This document shows positions 10,092 to 19,463 of a stretch of 64,000 bases of DNA, one piece after another. The first letter of the stretch is position 1. Every line of letters begins with the position of its first letter. A program made the translations under genes and the position numbers. The DNA is from Polyangium sp. 15x6 (GTDB lineage: Bacteria > Myxococcota_A > Polyangia > Polyangiales > Polyangiaceae), in contig NZ_JASBQE010000051.1 of assembly GCF_029960785.1 (NCBI RefSeq), forward strand, positions 1-64,000, in the 5' to 3' direction. Below the pieces are notes generated by a model. The model had not been told where the DNA came from. It did not search any database and worked only from the letters and a program-made list of their open reading frames with translations.

Positions 10092-10116
10092 GGCTGCGTA
10101 CCCAGGGGACGCAGCC
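10092..10116 (+). terminator. Hairpin after the kinase gene
   Basis: Perfect 8-bp stem (GGCTGCGT / ACGCAGCC) with a 9-base loop, 27 bases after the kinase stop codon. No T-run follows, so it would be a weak or Rho-assisted terminator. Confidence 0.4.
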
Positions 10117-10230
10117 GACCCGCGTAGCGCTCTTCATGCGGCGAGATGCTCTGGCGCGGCGCGGGTTTCGGGGCTGGCACGCGTCCTGCTCATAGGCCCG
10201 GCCGTGGGGCAACTTCGAGGAGCAATGGCC

Positions 10231-11172
10231 ATGGCACACGCATATTCTTTGCATTTCCGCAATCTGATCAACCTCGGGCTCGTCGGGATGGCGCTTTATG
10301 GAATGGGGTGCGCCCTGGAAGACGCGGCAGTCGACCCCAACCTGTTCGATGATCCGACGCTTCACGGAGCCGGGGGCGAGCCGAACACGGGCAATACCCT
10401 CCTACCTGGATGTCTCAATGATCACGGCGTCCAGCAGACCGTTCGAACCCTCGGCGCTGCCCGGCTCTCGAGCTACCTGCTCGACACCTTGCCCTCCATG
10501 CCGTACATGCCCGCGGGCGACGCGGCGGGCACGCTTGCAGGCTGCCGGCGCGAGTTTTTGAAGGTCCTCGTCGGATGTGCGTTGCCCACGGGCGCGTCGG
10601 TCGTCGACTCGAACGACCCCATCGTGATAGGCACCGGGACGGTCACGAGGAAATACTGGGGACAGATCGGGCTCGCCCCGGACTGGGAGACACGAGCGCT
10701 GACCACGGAGGAGAAGGAGTTCGTCACGGCCTGCGTGATGGCACGCACGAACCGATTCGGGGAAGAGATCGATATCTTGCTCGACGGAGATCACCCGGAG
10801 ATCGAGCCCGACTCGGCCTTACAACTCACTTATCCCTATGTGGAGTCCACGGTATGGGGAAACATGTTCGACTCCACCGTCCCGCTCAATCCGACGCACG
10901 ACCCGAACCACCCCACCCTGCAGCCCTTCAATGCCCACGTGTGCAAGAACTACTCCGACTCGACCTGCCCGGATGCGGCCTTCCGAGTCTGCGACGAGAG
11001 CGACGACTGTGGTTTCATCAATCACGGCCCTTGCAGCTTGATGAATTGCATACCCATCCTGGGTGGCTCCGTCTCCGCCAGTTGCACCGCGTGGCCGAAT
11101 CGCATCACGATCTATTTGACGGACCACGCGACGGTCTGCCCTATCCCGATCGATCCCCCGATCGATCCCTGA
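10231..11172 (+). CDS. Cys-rich lipoprotein, paralogue B of a pair
   Basis: A 313-residue paralogue of the protein at 7903-8823, sharing the lipobox LYGMGC (Cys27 here) and the main sequence blocks. A Shine-Dalgarno GAGGAG at 10217-10222 is eight bases from ATG 10231, which decides this start over the ATG two codons earlier. The C-terminus differs from paralogue A: it is Cys-rich and ends in a Pro/Ile-rich tail. Function unknown; exported and lipid-anchored by prediction. It is convergent with the kinase-TPR gene, with 22 bp between the stops. Confidence 0.82.
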   Translation: MAHAYSLHFRNLINLGLVGMALYGMGCALEDAAVDPNLFDDPTLHGAGGEPNTGNTLLPGCLNDHGVQQTVRTLGAARLSSYLLDTLPSMPYMPAGDAAGTLAGCRREFLKVLVGCALPTGASVVDSNDPIVIGTGTVTRKYWGQIGLAPDWETRALTTEEKEFVTACVMARTNRFGEEIDILLDGDHPEIEPDSALQLTYPYVESTVWGNMFDSTVPLNPTHDPNHPTLQPFNAHVCKNYSDSTCPDAAFRVCDESDDCGFINHGPCSLMNCIPILGGSVSASCTAWPNRITIYLTDHATVCPIPIDPPIDP

Positions 11173-11194
11173 GCGGCCCGGACGCGCCTCGGCG

Positions 11195-14100
11195 TCACTC
11201 CACCAGCGAGGCTTCCTTGGCCTCCCGCGCGTACCTCACGGCGAGCCGCGGGTTTTCCCGAAATGATGCGGCGAATGCCTCGCTCGCCGCGCGCGCGGCC
11301 TCCCGTCGCGCCTCCCCCCGCGCGCTCCTCGCCCGGACGAGCAAGAGCAGGCCGCGCGATGCGAGCGCCATCGGGTGACGAGGGTTGAGCGCCAGCCCCT
11401 TCTCCACCATGCGCAGGCCCGCCTCGACGTCCCCGGCCGGGCTCTTCCTCTGCTCTTCGAGCCAGAGAGCCCGCTGTACATGAATCTCGGCGAGGAGCTG
11501 GTAGAGCCTCGGCTCGTCACGCTTCTTCGACAGGAGCGGCCGGAGGGGCGACATCGCGGCCTCGAAGCTGGCCTCGCTCGCGCGTTTTTCCTTCATGGCC
11601 ACACGGGCCACGTAAAGCTCCATGCGCGCGAGCAACGCGGATCCGTCGATCGCCTCGCCGTCGGTTATGGATCTCCGGACGCTCTCCCGCTCGGTCGAGA
11701 GCTCCGGCAAGGGCGCGCGGCCCATCGCGAACGCGTGCTCCGCCTCGACGAGGCGGATCTCCGCCATCTCGCGGACGAGGAAGCCGCCCTCTTCGGCCTG
11801 ACCCATGAAGGGCCGCAACGCCTCGACCGCCTTCGTGATGGATGGCCCAGGATCCATGCCGGCCGAGAGCTCGTACGTCGCGCGAACACGAAAGGCCTTT
11901 GCACTCCAGAACGCGGTGATCCAACCGCCGAGCTTCTGCCGCTCGAGCTGCGCGACGGCCTCCGACAGGATCACGAGCGCAGCCTCGGCGTCCGCGCCGA
12001 TGTCTCGCTCGTACTCGACGCGATGAAGCCCTGCGCGGACCATCCCGTAGACAGGCAACGAGAAGCTCGGATCCACTACAATGGCACGCTCGAACTCCTT
12101 CGTCGCGCGCTCGAGCATGGGTCGAGGAGCGGTCCCGTACAGACGATCGACGGCCGACTGCAGAAGGTAGGCTTGCCCGAGCTCGTTCAAGGCCCACGAG
12201 AAGCGCGGGTCCACCTCGAGCACCCGCTGGAATGCGTCGATCGCCGCCGCGAACGACGCTCGCCGGCCGCGATCGCTCTGGAGCAGGGATTGCCGCATCA
12301 GCGTCGCCGCGCGCGCATAAAGGGCCATGGGGTCACGCGGGCGGACACGAACGGCGTCCTCCGTGGCGGAGAGCGCCGCGCGCTCGGCTTCGTCGACGTC
12401 GCCCCTCGTGTCGACTGCAACGGAGAAGCGCGCGTTCATCGCTTGCGCGCGCTGCACACGCGCCCGCGCGTCCCTCGAGCTCGAGGTCACCGCGCGGGCG
12501 CACGCCGCGTCGGCGGCCTCGAACTCGCGTAATGCCTTGCTCCCCTTCGCATAAGCCGCCCACCCCATCTTCTCCCAGAGCTCACACTCGGCCCGATACA
12601 CCTCCGGATCGCTGCTCCCGATCTCCCTCGCCACCCTGTACGCCTCGGCCGCGGGCTCGAAGTACGACTTCATCTTCTCGTGATCGAAGGCGGCATCGTG
12701 CCGGTATTTGCTGCCCTCGGCGAAGAGCGCGTCTCCCTCGAGCTTCTTCGGCTCGTGCATCCACGGCGCCTGCTCGAACGCCATCTGCGCCTTCGCGATC
12801 GCCTCCTCGTTCTTTCCCTCGTACAGCGCGACGAGCCCCTCCGCATACGACGGCGATTCGAGCCTCACCCCCGTCGCCGCGCGGAGGTGCGCGAGCGCCG
12901 GATCTCGCAGCGACCGCTCGAGCTTCGCCACCTCCGCCTTTCGCTCCGCCTCGTTCGTGATCCGCTTCGTCTCCTCGACCGCCCGCCGGAAGAGCTCCCC
13001 GAGCGCGTGCCCGAGCGCATATTCGAGATCGGCCGACGAATACCCCGCCGCAATTGCGCGCTCCAGGTGCTCCCGCGCCTGCTCCGGATCCCCCAGCGCG
13101 AGGTGCCCCCGCCCGAGCGCATAATGCCGGGGCCCCTCCCCCACGCTCCCCGCAGAGACCGCGCGCTGCTCGATCTCGCGCAGCCTCGCGCGCACCACGT
13201 CCCGCTCGCGCTCGACATCGTGCACGGGCAGCGCGTACGCGGCGCGCAAGAAGAGCTCCATCTCCTTCACGCTCTCCCCGAGCTCCTGCGCCAGGCGCTC
13301 GCGCGCCGCCGCCTGCCTCTGCGCGCGCGCATAAACGCCCGCGACGGCGAGCGCGCCCAATGCGAGGACGACGAGCAGCGCCGTGAGCAGCTTGTTTTTC
13401 TTGACCTTCTTCAGGAGCACATACCCGAACGAAGCCCGCTTCGCCAGGATGGGCTCGCCGTCGAAGTACCGCTGCAGATCCTCCGCCAGCGCTCGCGCCG
13501 ATTCGTAACGACGCGCAGGATCGCGCTCGAGGCATTTCATCACGATCGTCTCGAGCTCCTCCGGCACCCCCGCCTTCACCTTCCCGAGCGGCGGCGGGTC
13601 GTCATAACCGACCATCAGGAGGAGCCTCAACTGGCTGTCCGCGACGAAGGGAGGACGCCCCGCGATCACGTCGTACAGCGTCGCACCCAGCGAATACACG
13701 TCCGAGCGGCGATCCAGCGCCCGCACGTCCCCGCGCGCCTGCTCCGGCGGCATGAACGCGAGCGTCCCCACCACCGCCCCCGACTGCGTTTGCCCCTCGT
13801 CTTCGATCTGACGCGCCAGCCCGAAATCCATCACGTAAGGTTTCTTCGTCCCGTCCTCGCGCTCCTCGACGAGGATGTTGCCGGGCTTGATGTCGCGGTG
13901 GATCATCCCGACACGGTGGGCTTCGTGCACCGCCAGGCAGACTTCCTTCATCAAATAAACGCACTGCTCCAGGGCCAGCCGCTGGCGCACCACGGAGAGC
14001 GGCTCGCCGTCGATGAATTGCATCGCGATGTACGGCTCGCCGTCTGCCTGGCCGGCCTCGTAGATGGGGCAGATATGCTCGTGCTGAATACGCGCCTGCG

Positions 14101-14344
14101 AGCGCGCCTCGCCGATGAAGCGACGCCAGAGCTCGGGGTCGTCCCCGTGGAGGAGCTTCAGCGCGACCTTCCGACCGAGACGAGGATCCACGGCGCGGTA
14201 CACCGTCCCCATGCCGCCTTCGCCGACGAATTCGATGTCCTCGTAACGCTCGAAGAGCGACTTGGGCACGGCCCGACGCGCAGGGCGTAGCTCGGGAAGG
14301 ACGATAGGGGCCGGGTCTCTCCGCAGGCTCTCGTCGGTGCCCAT
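11195..14344 (-). CDS. Ser/Thr protein kinase with TPR sensor domain
   Basis: A 1049-residue membrane kinase. Kinase domain about 37-300: glycine loop GEGGMGTVYR, Lys63 in VALKL, HRDIKPGN, DFGLARQ, and AFMPPEQARG. One transmembrane helix around 320-340 (LTALLVVLALGALAVAGVYA) separates it from a ~700-residue Ala/Glu/Arg-rich part made of TPR-like repeats and coiled coil, which would face the periplasm. This kinase-TM-TPR layout is common in myxobacteria and usually senses protein partners. The frame is open back to 14563; ATG 14344 is chosen because the extra N-terminal residues look like untranslated leader. Divergent from the ATP-grasp gene. Confidence 0.9.
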   Translation of the reverse strand: MGTDESLRRDPAPIVLPELRPARRAVPKSLFERYEDIEFVGEGGMGTVYRAVDPRLGRKVALKLLHGDDPELWRRFIGEARSQARIQHEHICPIYEAGQADGEPYIAMQFIDGEPLSVVRQRLALEQCVYLMKEVCLAVHEAHRVGMIHRDIKPGNILVEEREDGTKKPYVMDFGLARQIEDEGQTQSGAVVGTLAFMPPEQARGDVRALDRRSDVYSLGATLYDVIAGRPPFVADSQLRLLLMVGYDDPPPLGKVKAGVPEELETIVMKCLERDPARRYESARALAEDLQRYFDGEPILAKRASFGYVLLKKVKKNKLLTALLVVLALGALAVAGVYARAQRQAAARERLAQELGESVKEMELFLRAAYALPVHDVERERDVVRARLREIEQRAVSAGSVGEGPRHYALGRGHLALGDPEQAREHLERAIAAGYSSADLEYALGHALGELFRRAVEETKRITNEAERKAEVAKLERSLRDPALAHLRAATGVRLESPSYAEGLVALYEGKNEEAIAKAQMAFEQAPWMHEPKKLEGDALFAEGSKYRHDAAFDHEKMKSYFEPAAEAYRVAREIGSSDPEVYRAECELWEKMGWAAYAKGSKALREFEAADAACARAVTSSSRDARARVQRAQAMNARFSVAVDTRGDVDEAERAALSATEDAVRVRPRDPMALYARAATLMRQSLLQSDRGRRASFAAAIDAFQRVLEVDPRFSWALNELGQAYLLQSAVDRLYGTAPRPMLERATKEFERAIVVDPSFSLPVYGMVRAGLHRVEYERDIGADAEAALVILSEAVAQLERQKLGGWITAFWSAKAFRVRATYELSAGMDPGPSITKAVEALRPFMGQAEEGGFLVREMAEIRLVEAEHAFAMGRAPLPELSTERESVRRSITDGEAIDGSALLARMELYVARVAMKEKRASEASFEAAMSPLRPLLSKKRDEPRLYQLLAEIHVQRALWLEEQRKSPAGDVEAGLRMVEKGLALNPRHPMALASRGLLLLVRARSARGEARREAARAASEAFAASFRENPRLAVRYAREAKEASLVE

Positions 14345-14659
14345 GTCGCTCACGAAGACGGCATATCGACCCGGACTCGGGTCGTGGACCCTCTGGATCC
14401 AGTTGTGAACGGTAAGCCGGCCGATGTCGAGCGCGGACACGAGCCTCTTTCCCCTCGCGCGCTGTGACGCAAACCAGCAAACGTGGGCTGCCTCGCGTAG
14501 CCACCAGCTCCAGGGGAGCACACGCGGACGACCCGTTGAGCCTATCCTCTCGCAAATCACCAATCTTTACAAGACTGGTTCTTCGCGAACGTGGACCCAC
14601 CTTGGTGAACCTCGCTGCGCCGACCCAGAGTCGGACGCGGCGCCACCCTGGAGGACTTC

Positions 14660-15535
14660 ATGAGCGACGTCACCATCCTCTTCGGAAGACCCCATGTCCC
14701 TCAGTTCGGCGACGATCGTTTCGAGATCGACGTGCTGGCCGCCGAGGAGCTCGGCATCGAGTCGTACGCGATCCCGCTCGATCCCGTCGTGAATGGCGAG
14801 CCGGAGCGCGCATTGCGTCGGCTGCCGAAGCCCCGGTACCGGACGTGGCTTTACCGGGGATGGATGTTGAGCGAAGAAGAATACACCGGCCTGTACGAGG
14901 CCATGCAGGACCGCGGCGAGGAGCTCATCGTCGATCCCGAGAGCTTCGCAGAGACGATGTACATGCCAAACTACGTCCCGCTGCTGGGCGACGACACGGC
15001 GCCCACGCGTTGGACCGAAGACGAAGACATCCGGGAAGCGTGGGAGATAGCCCTGGAGCTCGGGCCTCCGCCGTGGGTGGTGAAGGACCACGTGAAATCG
15101 GTCAAAGAGCTCTGGCACCGCGCGTGCTTCGTGCCCGAGGGCGCCACGTACGATGATTTCGCCGAGGTCTGTGAAAAGATCCTGGAGTACCGCGGCGATC
15201 GCTTCGAGCGGGGGTTCGTCGTGAGAAAGTACCTCGACCTCGCGACGTTGCCCGGCTGGGCGCCAGGCCGCCGCCGCGTCACCGACGAACACCGCCTCGT
15301 GTTCTGGGAGGGGCGACTTGTGGCGCACGCGCCGTATTACGATGTGGAGTCGACACTGGAGGAGCCGGGGCAATTCGCCCATCTCGGGCAAACCATCGGC
15401 TCCCCATTCTTCACGGCGGACGTGGCCCGGCTCGAGCGGGGTGGGTATACCGTGATCGAAATCAACGATGGCGGCTGTTCGGTCTTCCCCGAGCAGATGG
15501 ATCCGCGCGATTTCTACCGGGCGGTGCTGGGTTGA
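14660..15535 (+). CDS. ATP-grasp domain protein (DUF4343-like)
   Basis: A 291-residue cytoplasmic protein that I place in the ATP-grasp superfamily, DUF4343-like. Support: the VVKDHVKS stretch in the nucleotide-binding part, GFVVRKYLDL, and the C-terminal metal-binding pattern VIEINDGG-C-S, where the Glu and Asn coordinate Mg-ATP. Such enzymes join a carboxylate to an amine, but the substrates here are unknown. The start is firm: GGAGG at 14650-14654, five bases before ATG 14660. A second ATP-grasp gene with a related C-terminal signature lies at 54623-55774. Confidence 0.8.
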   Translation: MSDVTILFGRPHVPQFGDDRFEIDVLAAEELGIESYAIPLDPVVNGEPERALRRLPKPRYRTWLYRGWMLSEEEYTGLYEAMQDRGEELIVDPESFAETMYMPNYVPLLGDDTAPTRWTEDEDIREAWEIALELGPPPWVVKDHVKSVKELWHRACFVPEGATYDDFAEVCEKILEYRGDRFERGFVVRKYLDLATLPGWAPGRRRVTDEHRLVFWEGRLVAHAPYYDVESTLEEPGQFAHLGQTIGSPFFTADVARLERGGYTVIEINDGGCSVFPEQMDPRDFYRAVLG

Positions 15536-15732
15536 TCGGTCGCATTCCCCTCGTGCGTTGCCTCGAAGGCCTCCAGCACCTCGCGAACAGGTCGCTCGCC
15601 CGGGCGGCAACGCTCGTTTGGGAAAAGGGCGCGCCGAGGAAGCCGCCCAACGCTCTTCATCGAAGCGCAGAGCCAACGCGACCCGAAGTCGATTGACGTG
15701 GACGTCCACGCGTGGTAACGCGTCTTCCCTTC
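15536..15732. other. Intergenic, no supported gene
   Basis: On the - strand a short frame near 15650-15709 reads DVHVNRLRVAL, which resembles the end of an OmpR-type winged helix, but nothing around it extends the match. It may be a decayed gene remnant. I see no clear promoter or terminator here. Confidence 0.2.
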
Positions 15733-16443
15733 ATGTTACCCGGACTTCGTGACAAAGTCGCCATCGTCACTGGACATCGCAGCGGAATCGGCAAGGCGGT
15801 CGCGTCGTTGCTGAAAGAGCACGGCGCGCGTGTGCACGGTTTCGACCTCCCCGACGTCGACCTGCGTGATCTCGGGGCCATCGACGCCCACGTGAAGCGC
15901 GTCGCCACGCTCGAGGGGCGGATCGACATTCTCGTCAACAATGCCGGCGTCACGCACCTCGGCAATCTCGTGGACACCTCGCTCGAGGCGATCGACGACG
16001 TGCTCACCGTGAACCTCAAGGCGCCCTTCCTGCTCATGCAATCCGTGATTCCTTTCATGTTGCAGAACGGCGGCGGCGCAATCGTCAACAACGCGAGTGA
16101 CCAGGCCTTCATCGGCAAGCGCGACAGCGCGATTTACGGCGCGTCGAAGGCGGCCATCGCGCAGCTCACGAAGAGCGCAGCCCTCGACTGGGGTCCCCGC
16201 GGCATTCGCGTCAACTGCGTCGCGCCGGGCAGCACCGATACCCCGATGCTGCGCCAGGTCCTCTCCGTGCTCTCCGAGCGAATGAAAGTGACGAGCGACG
16301 ACGTCTACAAGGCCGCCGTCCCGCTCGGCCGTTTCGCGGATCCGAGCGAGATCGCCTGGGCCATCACGTTCCTCGCCTCGGACGCGGCGTCTTTCATGAC
16401 GGGCGTCGTCATGCCGGTCGACGGCGGCGGGGTGGCGCAATGA
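15733..16443 (+). CDS. SDR-family oxidoreductase, first of a coupled pair
   Basis: A 236-residue short-chain dehydrogenase. Cofactor loop TGHRSGIG, NNAGVTHLGN, and the Tyr-x3-Lys site in YGASKAAI are present; the catalytic Ser is in NNASD. ATG 15733 starts where the fold should start; a GTG seven codons earlier is possible. Its last codons overlap the start of the next SDR gene (ATGA), so the two are translated together and may act on the same pathway or form a heteromer, as some beta-ketoacyl reductases do. Substrate unknown. Confidence 0.9.
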   Translation: MLPGLRDKVAIVTGHRSGIGKAVASLLKEHGARVHGFDLPDVDLRDLGAIDAHVKRVATLEGRIDILVNNAGVTHLGNLVDTSLEAIDDVLTVNLKAPFLLMQSVIPFMLQNGGGAIVNNASDQAFIGKRDSAIYGASKAAIAQLTKSAALDWGPRGIRVNCVAPGSTDTPMLRQVLSVLSERMKVTSDDVYKAAVPLGRFADPSEIAWAITFLASDAASFMTGVVMPVDGGGVAQ

Positions 16444-17153
16444 GCGCGCGTGTCGCCCTCGTCACGGGCGCGTCGAGGGGGATCGGCGCGGCCCTCGTCG
16501 AGCGATTTCACGAAGGAGGGTTTTCCGTCGCGGCCCTCGCGCGATCCCGCGTGGATTCACCCCACGCGGCGGAGAGCTACGTTTGCGACGTCAGCGACGC
16601 GGGCGCGGTCGCGGAGACCGTACGCGCCATCCTCGCGCGCTTCGGCCGTATCGACGTGCTGGTGAACAACGCGGGGCTCGCCGGGGCGAATTCGCTCGAT
16701 CCCGAGGGCGACGATGCGTTCTGGCACCAGGTCCTCGCGGTCAACCTGAATGGCACGTACTACCTGTGCAAGCACGTGCTTCCTCACCTGCCCGACGGGA
16801 CGGGGCGAATCATCAATATTTCGTCGGTGCTGGGGCTCAAGGGCGCGCCGGATCAGACCGCGTACACTGCGGCCAAACACGGCGTGATCGGCTTCACGCG
16901 GGCCCTCGCGCTGCACGCCGCTCCGCGCCGCATCACCGTCAACGCGATTTGCCCTGGCTGGACACGCACGGCAATGGCCGAAGGCCGCATGCGCGAGCTC
17001 GGCCTGGACGAGGCGGCGCTCGCGAAGAGCGTGCCCCTCGGCCGCATGATCGAGCCACGCGAGGTGGCGAACCTGGCGTTCCATCTGGCGGCGGAAGATT
17101 CCGCCGGCATCACGGGACAGGCCATCACGATTGATGGTGGGGCCCTCGTTTAG
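16440..17153 (+). CDS. SDR-family oxidoreductase, second of a coupled pair
   Basis: A 237-residue short-chain dehydrogenase, FabG-like by length and motifs: TGASRGIG, NNAGLAG, Ser in NISSVLG, YTAAK, and the C-terminal ITIDGG typical of the family. Its ATG overlaps the stop of the preceding SDR gene, giving translational coupling. The 3-oxoacyl or hydroxyacyl class is likely but the sequence does not fix the substrate. Confidence 0.92.
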   Translation: MSARVALVTGASRGIGAALVERFHEGGFSVAALARSRVDSPHAAESYVCDVSDAGAVAETVRAILARFGRIDVLVNNAGLAGANSLDPEGDDAFWHQVLAVNLNGTYYLCKHVLPHLPDGTGRIINISSVLGLKGAPDQTAYTAAKHGVIGFTRALALHAAPRRITVNAICPGWTRTAMAEGRMRELGLDEAALAKSVPLGRMIEPREVANLAFHLAAEDSAGITGQAITIDGGALV

Positions 17154-17220
17154 GTCCTGGGACGAACTCCGTCGACGAATCCGGTTCGAGGTTTACGGGA
17201 AGAGCACACGCGCGCGTCGC

Positions 17221-17264
17221 AGGGGTGATCGAATCGATCACCCCTGCGATCGAGCGGATCGCAG
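17221..17264. terminator. Two overlapping perfect palindromes after the SDR pair
   Basis: Bases 17221-17245 are a 12-bp inverted repeat around one central base (AGGGGTGATCGA / TCGATCACCCCT). It overlaps a second hairpin at 17244-17264 with an 8-bp stem (CTGCGATC / GATCGCAG) and 5-base loop. Lying 67 bases after the SDR stop they may be a terminator. The first, with almost no loop, is shaped more like an operator for a dimeric regulator of the cellulase gene downstream. Confidence 0.45.
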
Positions 17265-17397
17265 GTCCCTCGCGGGGCCGCCGACGCTCCTCGTGAATCC
17301 CCGGTGATCTGGGAGGCTCTGGGCATGGCACGGGAGCTGCTCACGCTCCGCGCCGACGCCGGCCCGGAGCGGGCCGCCCGAGCCCAAGGAGCCTCCC

Positions 17398-19320
17398 ATG
17401 AAGACGAATCGTGCCCTCTTCCACCTCGCGACGTACAGCCTCCTCGCGGCGACCACGGCGATTGGCTGCGGCGATATGGATGCGACCGAGCTCGACGAGG
17501 ACGTGTGGGAGTCCGAGAGCCTGCTCATGGCGCCGAGCCAGGCCGACGCGGACAGCGCGATTAGCAGCGCTTACAGCACGTGGAAGACCCGATACGTGAC
17601 GTCCTCGGGAGCGGGCGGCTTCCTGCGCGTGCAGCGGCCCGAAAATTCGAACGACACCGTGTCGGAGGGCATCGCGTACGGAATGCTCCTCGCAGCATAC
17701 CTGGGCGACAAACCCACGTTCGACGGCCTGTGGGGTTATGCGAAGAGCCACCTCGACGGCAATGGCCTGATGCACTGGCAGATCAACGCGAGCAACTCCG
17801 TCATCGGCTGGAACGCGGCCACCGACTCCGACGAGGACATGGCGCTCGCGCTCATCGTGGCGGAGAAGGCCTGGGGCGCGGCGTACGGGGTCGACGCGAA
17901 GACGCTGCTCGGGCGCATTCTGCAGCACGAGGTGGAGAGCGGGACGAACGTGCTCAAGCCCGGCGACGCGTGGGGCGGCTCCTCCGTGACGAACCCGAGT
18001 TATTTCGCGCCCGGCTATTACAGGGCATTCAAGGCCTACACGGGTGATGCGCGGTGGGAGAGCGTGGCCGCGTCGTGTTATCAGATCATCGCGAACCTGA
18101 ACGCCAACACGGGCGCGGGCACCACGGGCCTCTTGCCCGACTGGACGACCGCGGCGGGCGGTCCGGCCTCGGGAATGGGCTTCGATTACAAGTACGACGC
18201 GGCGCGCGTGCCGTGGCGCCTCGCGGTCGACGCGATCTGGTACGGGACGCCGCAGGCGATCGCGCAGCTCGACAAGATGAACACGTTCTGGAAGGGCGTG
18301 GGTGTCGGGAACATCAAGGACGGGTATACCGTGTCCGGGAACCTCATCGGTCAATGGCACAACGCGACGTTCGTGGGAATGGCGGCGGCCGGGGCGGCCG
18401 TGTCGCCCGACGCGGCCTTCAAGGCGGCGATGTGGAACGAGACGAAGAATTTCCAGGCCGAGAATTATTATAACGACTCACTCCGCGTGCTCGCGCTTCT
18501 CTTCATGGGCGACCGGATGCCGAACCCGGTGGGCGGGAGCACGCCGCCGCCTTCGCAGAACGCCGCGCCCTCGGTGAGCATCACGGCGCCCTCGAACGGG
18601 GGCAGTTTCACGGCGCCCGCGAGCATTTCGATCCAGGCGGCGGCGAGCGACAGCGACGGAACGGTGAGCAAGGTGGAGTTCTTCGCGGGCGCGGTGAAGC
18701 TCGGGGAGGACACGACGGCCCCGTATTCGTATACATGGAGCAACGTCGCGGCGGGCTCGTACGCGATCACGGCGAAAGCGACCGACAATGCGGGCGCGAC
18801 GACGACGTCGAGCGTGGTGGCCGTGACGGTGAACGACCCTGGCCAGCCGCCGCCGGTCGGGGGCGGGTCGCTGTCGGTGCAATACAGGGCGGGCGACACG
18901 AACGCGAGCGATAACCAGATCAGGCCTCACCTCAATATCGTGAACACCGGGGCGAGCAGCGTGCCGCTGAGCGAGCTCAAGATCCGGTACTGGTACACGA
19001 GCGACGGCGCGAACGGGCAGCAGTCGGCGTGCGATTACGCGGTGGTAGGAAGCTCGAACGTGACGCGACAGTTCTCGGCGGTGAGCCCCGCGCGGACCGG
19101 GGCCGATACGTACGTCGAGGTGGGCTTCACGACGGCGGCGGGGAGCGTCCCGGCAGGCGGGCAGAGCGGCGAGATTCAGCTTCGGTTCAACAAGGACAAC
19201 TGGTCCAATTACAACGAGGCGAACGATTACTCGTGCGATCCGGCGAAGACGAGCTTCGCGAATCACACGAAGGTGACCCTCTACAGGAACGGCGCGCTCG
19301 TGTGGGGGACGGAGCCGTAA
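17398..19320 (+). CDS. Secreted endoglucanase: GH8 + Ig-like + CBM3
   Basis: A 640-residue extracellular cellulase. Signal peptide with a possible lipobox AIGC (Cys24). Glycosyl hydrolase family 8 domain about 45-375: the acid Glu lies in SEGIAYGM (Glu90) and the partner Asp in the ATDSDEDMALAL block (143-147), which is the GH8 signature. Then a Pro/Ser linker, an Ig-like (bacterial Big/PKD-like) module about 388-478, and a family 3 cellulose-binding module about 490-640. It would hydrolyse beta-1,4-glucan. Strong Shine-Dalgarno AAGGAG six bases before ATG 17398. Cellulases are typical of the cellulose-degrading Polyangiales. Confidence 0.95.
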   Translation: MKTNRALFHLATYSLLAATTAIGCGDMDATELDEDVWESESLLMAPSQADADSAISSAYSTWKTRYVTSSGAGGFLRVQRPENSNDTVSEGIAYGMLLAAYLGDKPTFDGLWGYAKSHLDGNGLMHWQINASNSVIGWNAATDSDEDMALALIVAEKAWGAAYGVDAKTLLGRILQHEVESGTNVLKPGDAWGGSSVTNPSYFAPGYYRAFKAYTGDARWESVAASCYQIIANLNANTGAGTTGLLPDWTTAAGGPASGMGFDYKYDAARVPWRLAVDAIWYGTPQAIAQLDKMNTFWKGVGVGNIKDGYTVSGNLIGQWHNATFVGMAAAGAAVSPDAAFKAAMWNETKNFQAENYYNDSLRVLALLFMGDRMPNPVGGSTPPPSQNAAPSVSITAPSNGGSFTAPASISIQAAASDSDGTVSKVEFFAGAVKLGEDTTAPYSYTWSNVAAGSYAITAKATDNAGATTTSSVVAVTVNDPGQPPPVGGGSLSVQYRAGDTNASDNQIRPHLNIVNTGASSVPLSELKIRYWYTSDGANGQQSACDYAVVGSSNVTRQFSAVSPARTGADTYVEVGFTTAAGSVPAGGQSGEIQLRFNKDNWSNYNEANDYSCDPAKTSFANHTKVTLYRNGALVWGTEP

Positions 19321-19373
19321 TCACGCGCGTTCCCGTTCCTGTCGTCAGCGAATGCTGCCTCGCTACCGCTCGG

Positions 19374-19412
19374 CGACGAGCAGGGTACGTACCTACGGCC
19401 CCCTGCTCGTCG
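19374..19412 (+). terminator. Hairpin after the cellulase gene
   Basis: A perfect 12-bp stem (CGACGAGCAGGG / CCCTGCTCGTCG) with a 15-base loop, 54 bases after the cellulase stop. No T-tract follows. Most likely the transcription terminator of the cellulase gene. Confidence 0.6.
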
Positions 19413-19463
19413 ATGCCCTCGAGCTCGCGGTACGTCCCCTCCCCGCCAAGCTGAAACACGGCG

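Noticed and set aside
12680-14290. Long open frame (536 codons) on the + strand inside the kinase-TPR gene
   Set aside because: Its translation is Arg/Leu/Glu-rich with no motifs, while the opposite strand has a complete kinase. It is a shadow caused by GC-rich third positions. The same applies to the long antisense frames at 787-2403, 4056-5897, 43592-45790 and 45864-47171.
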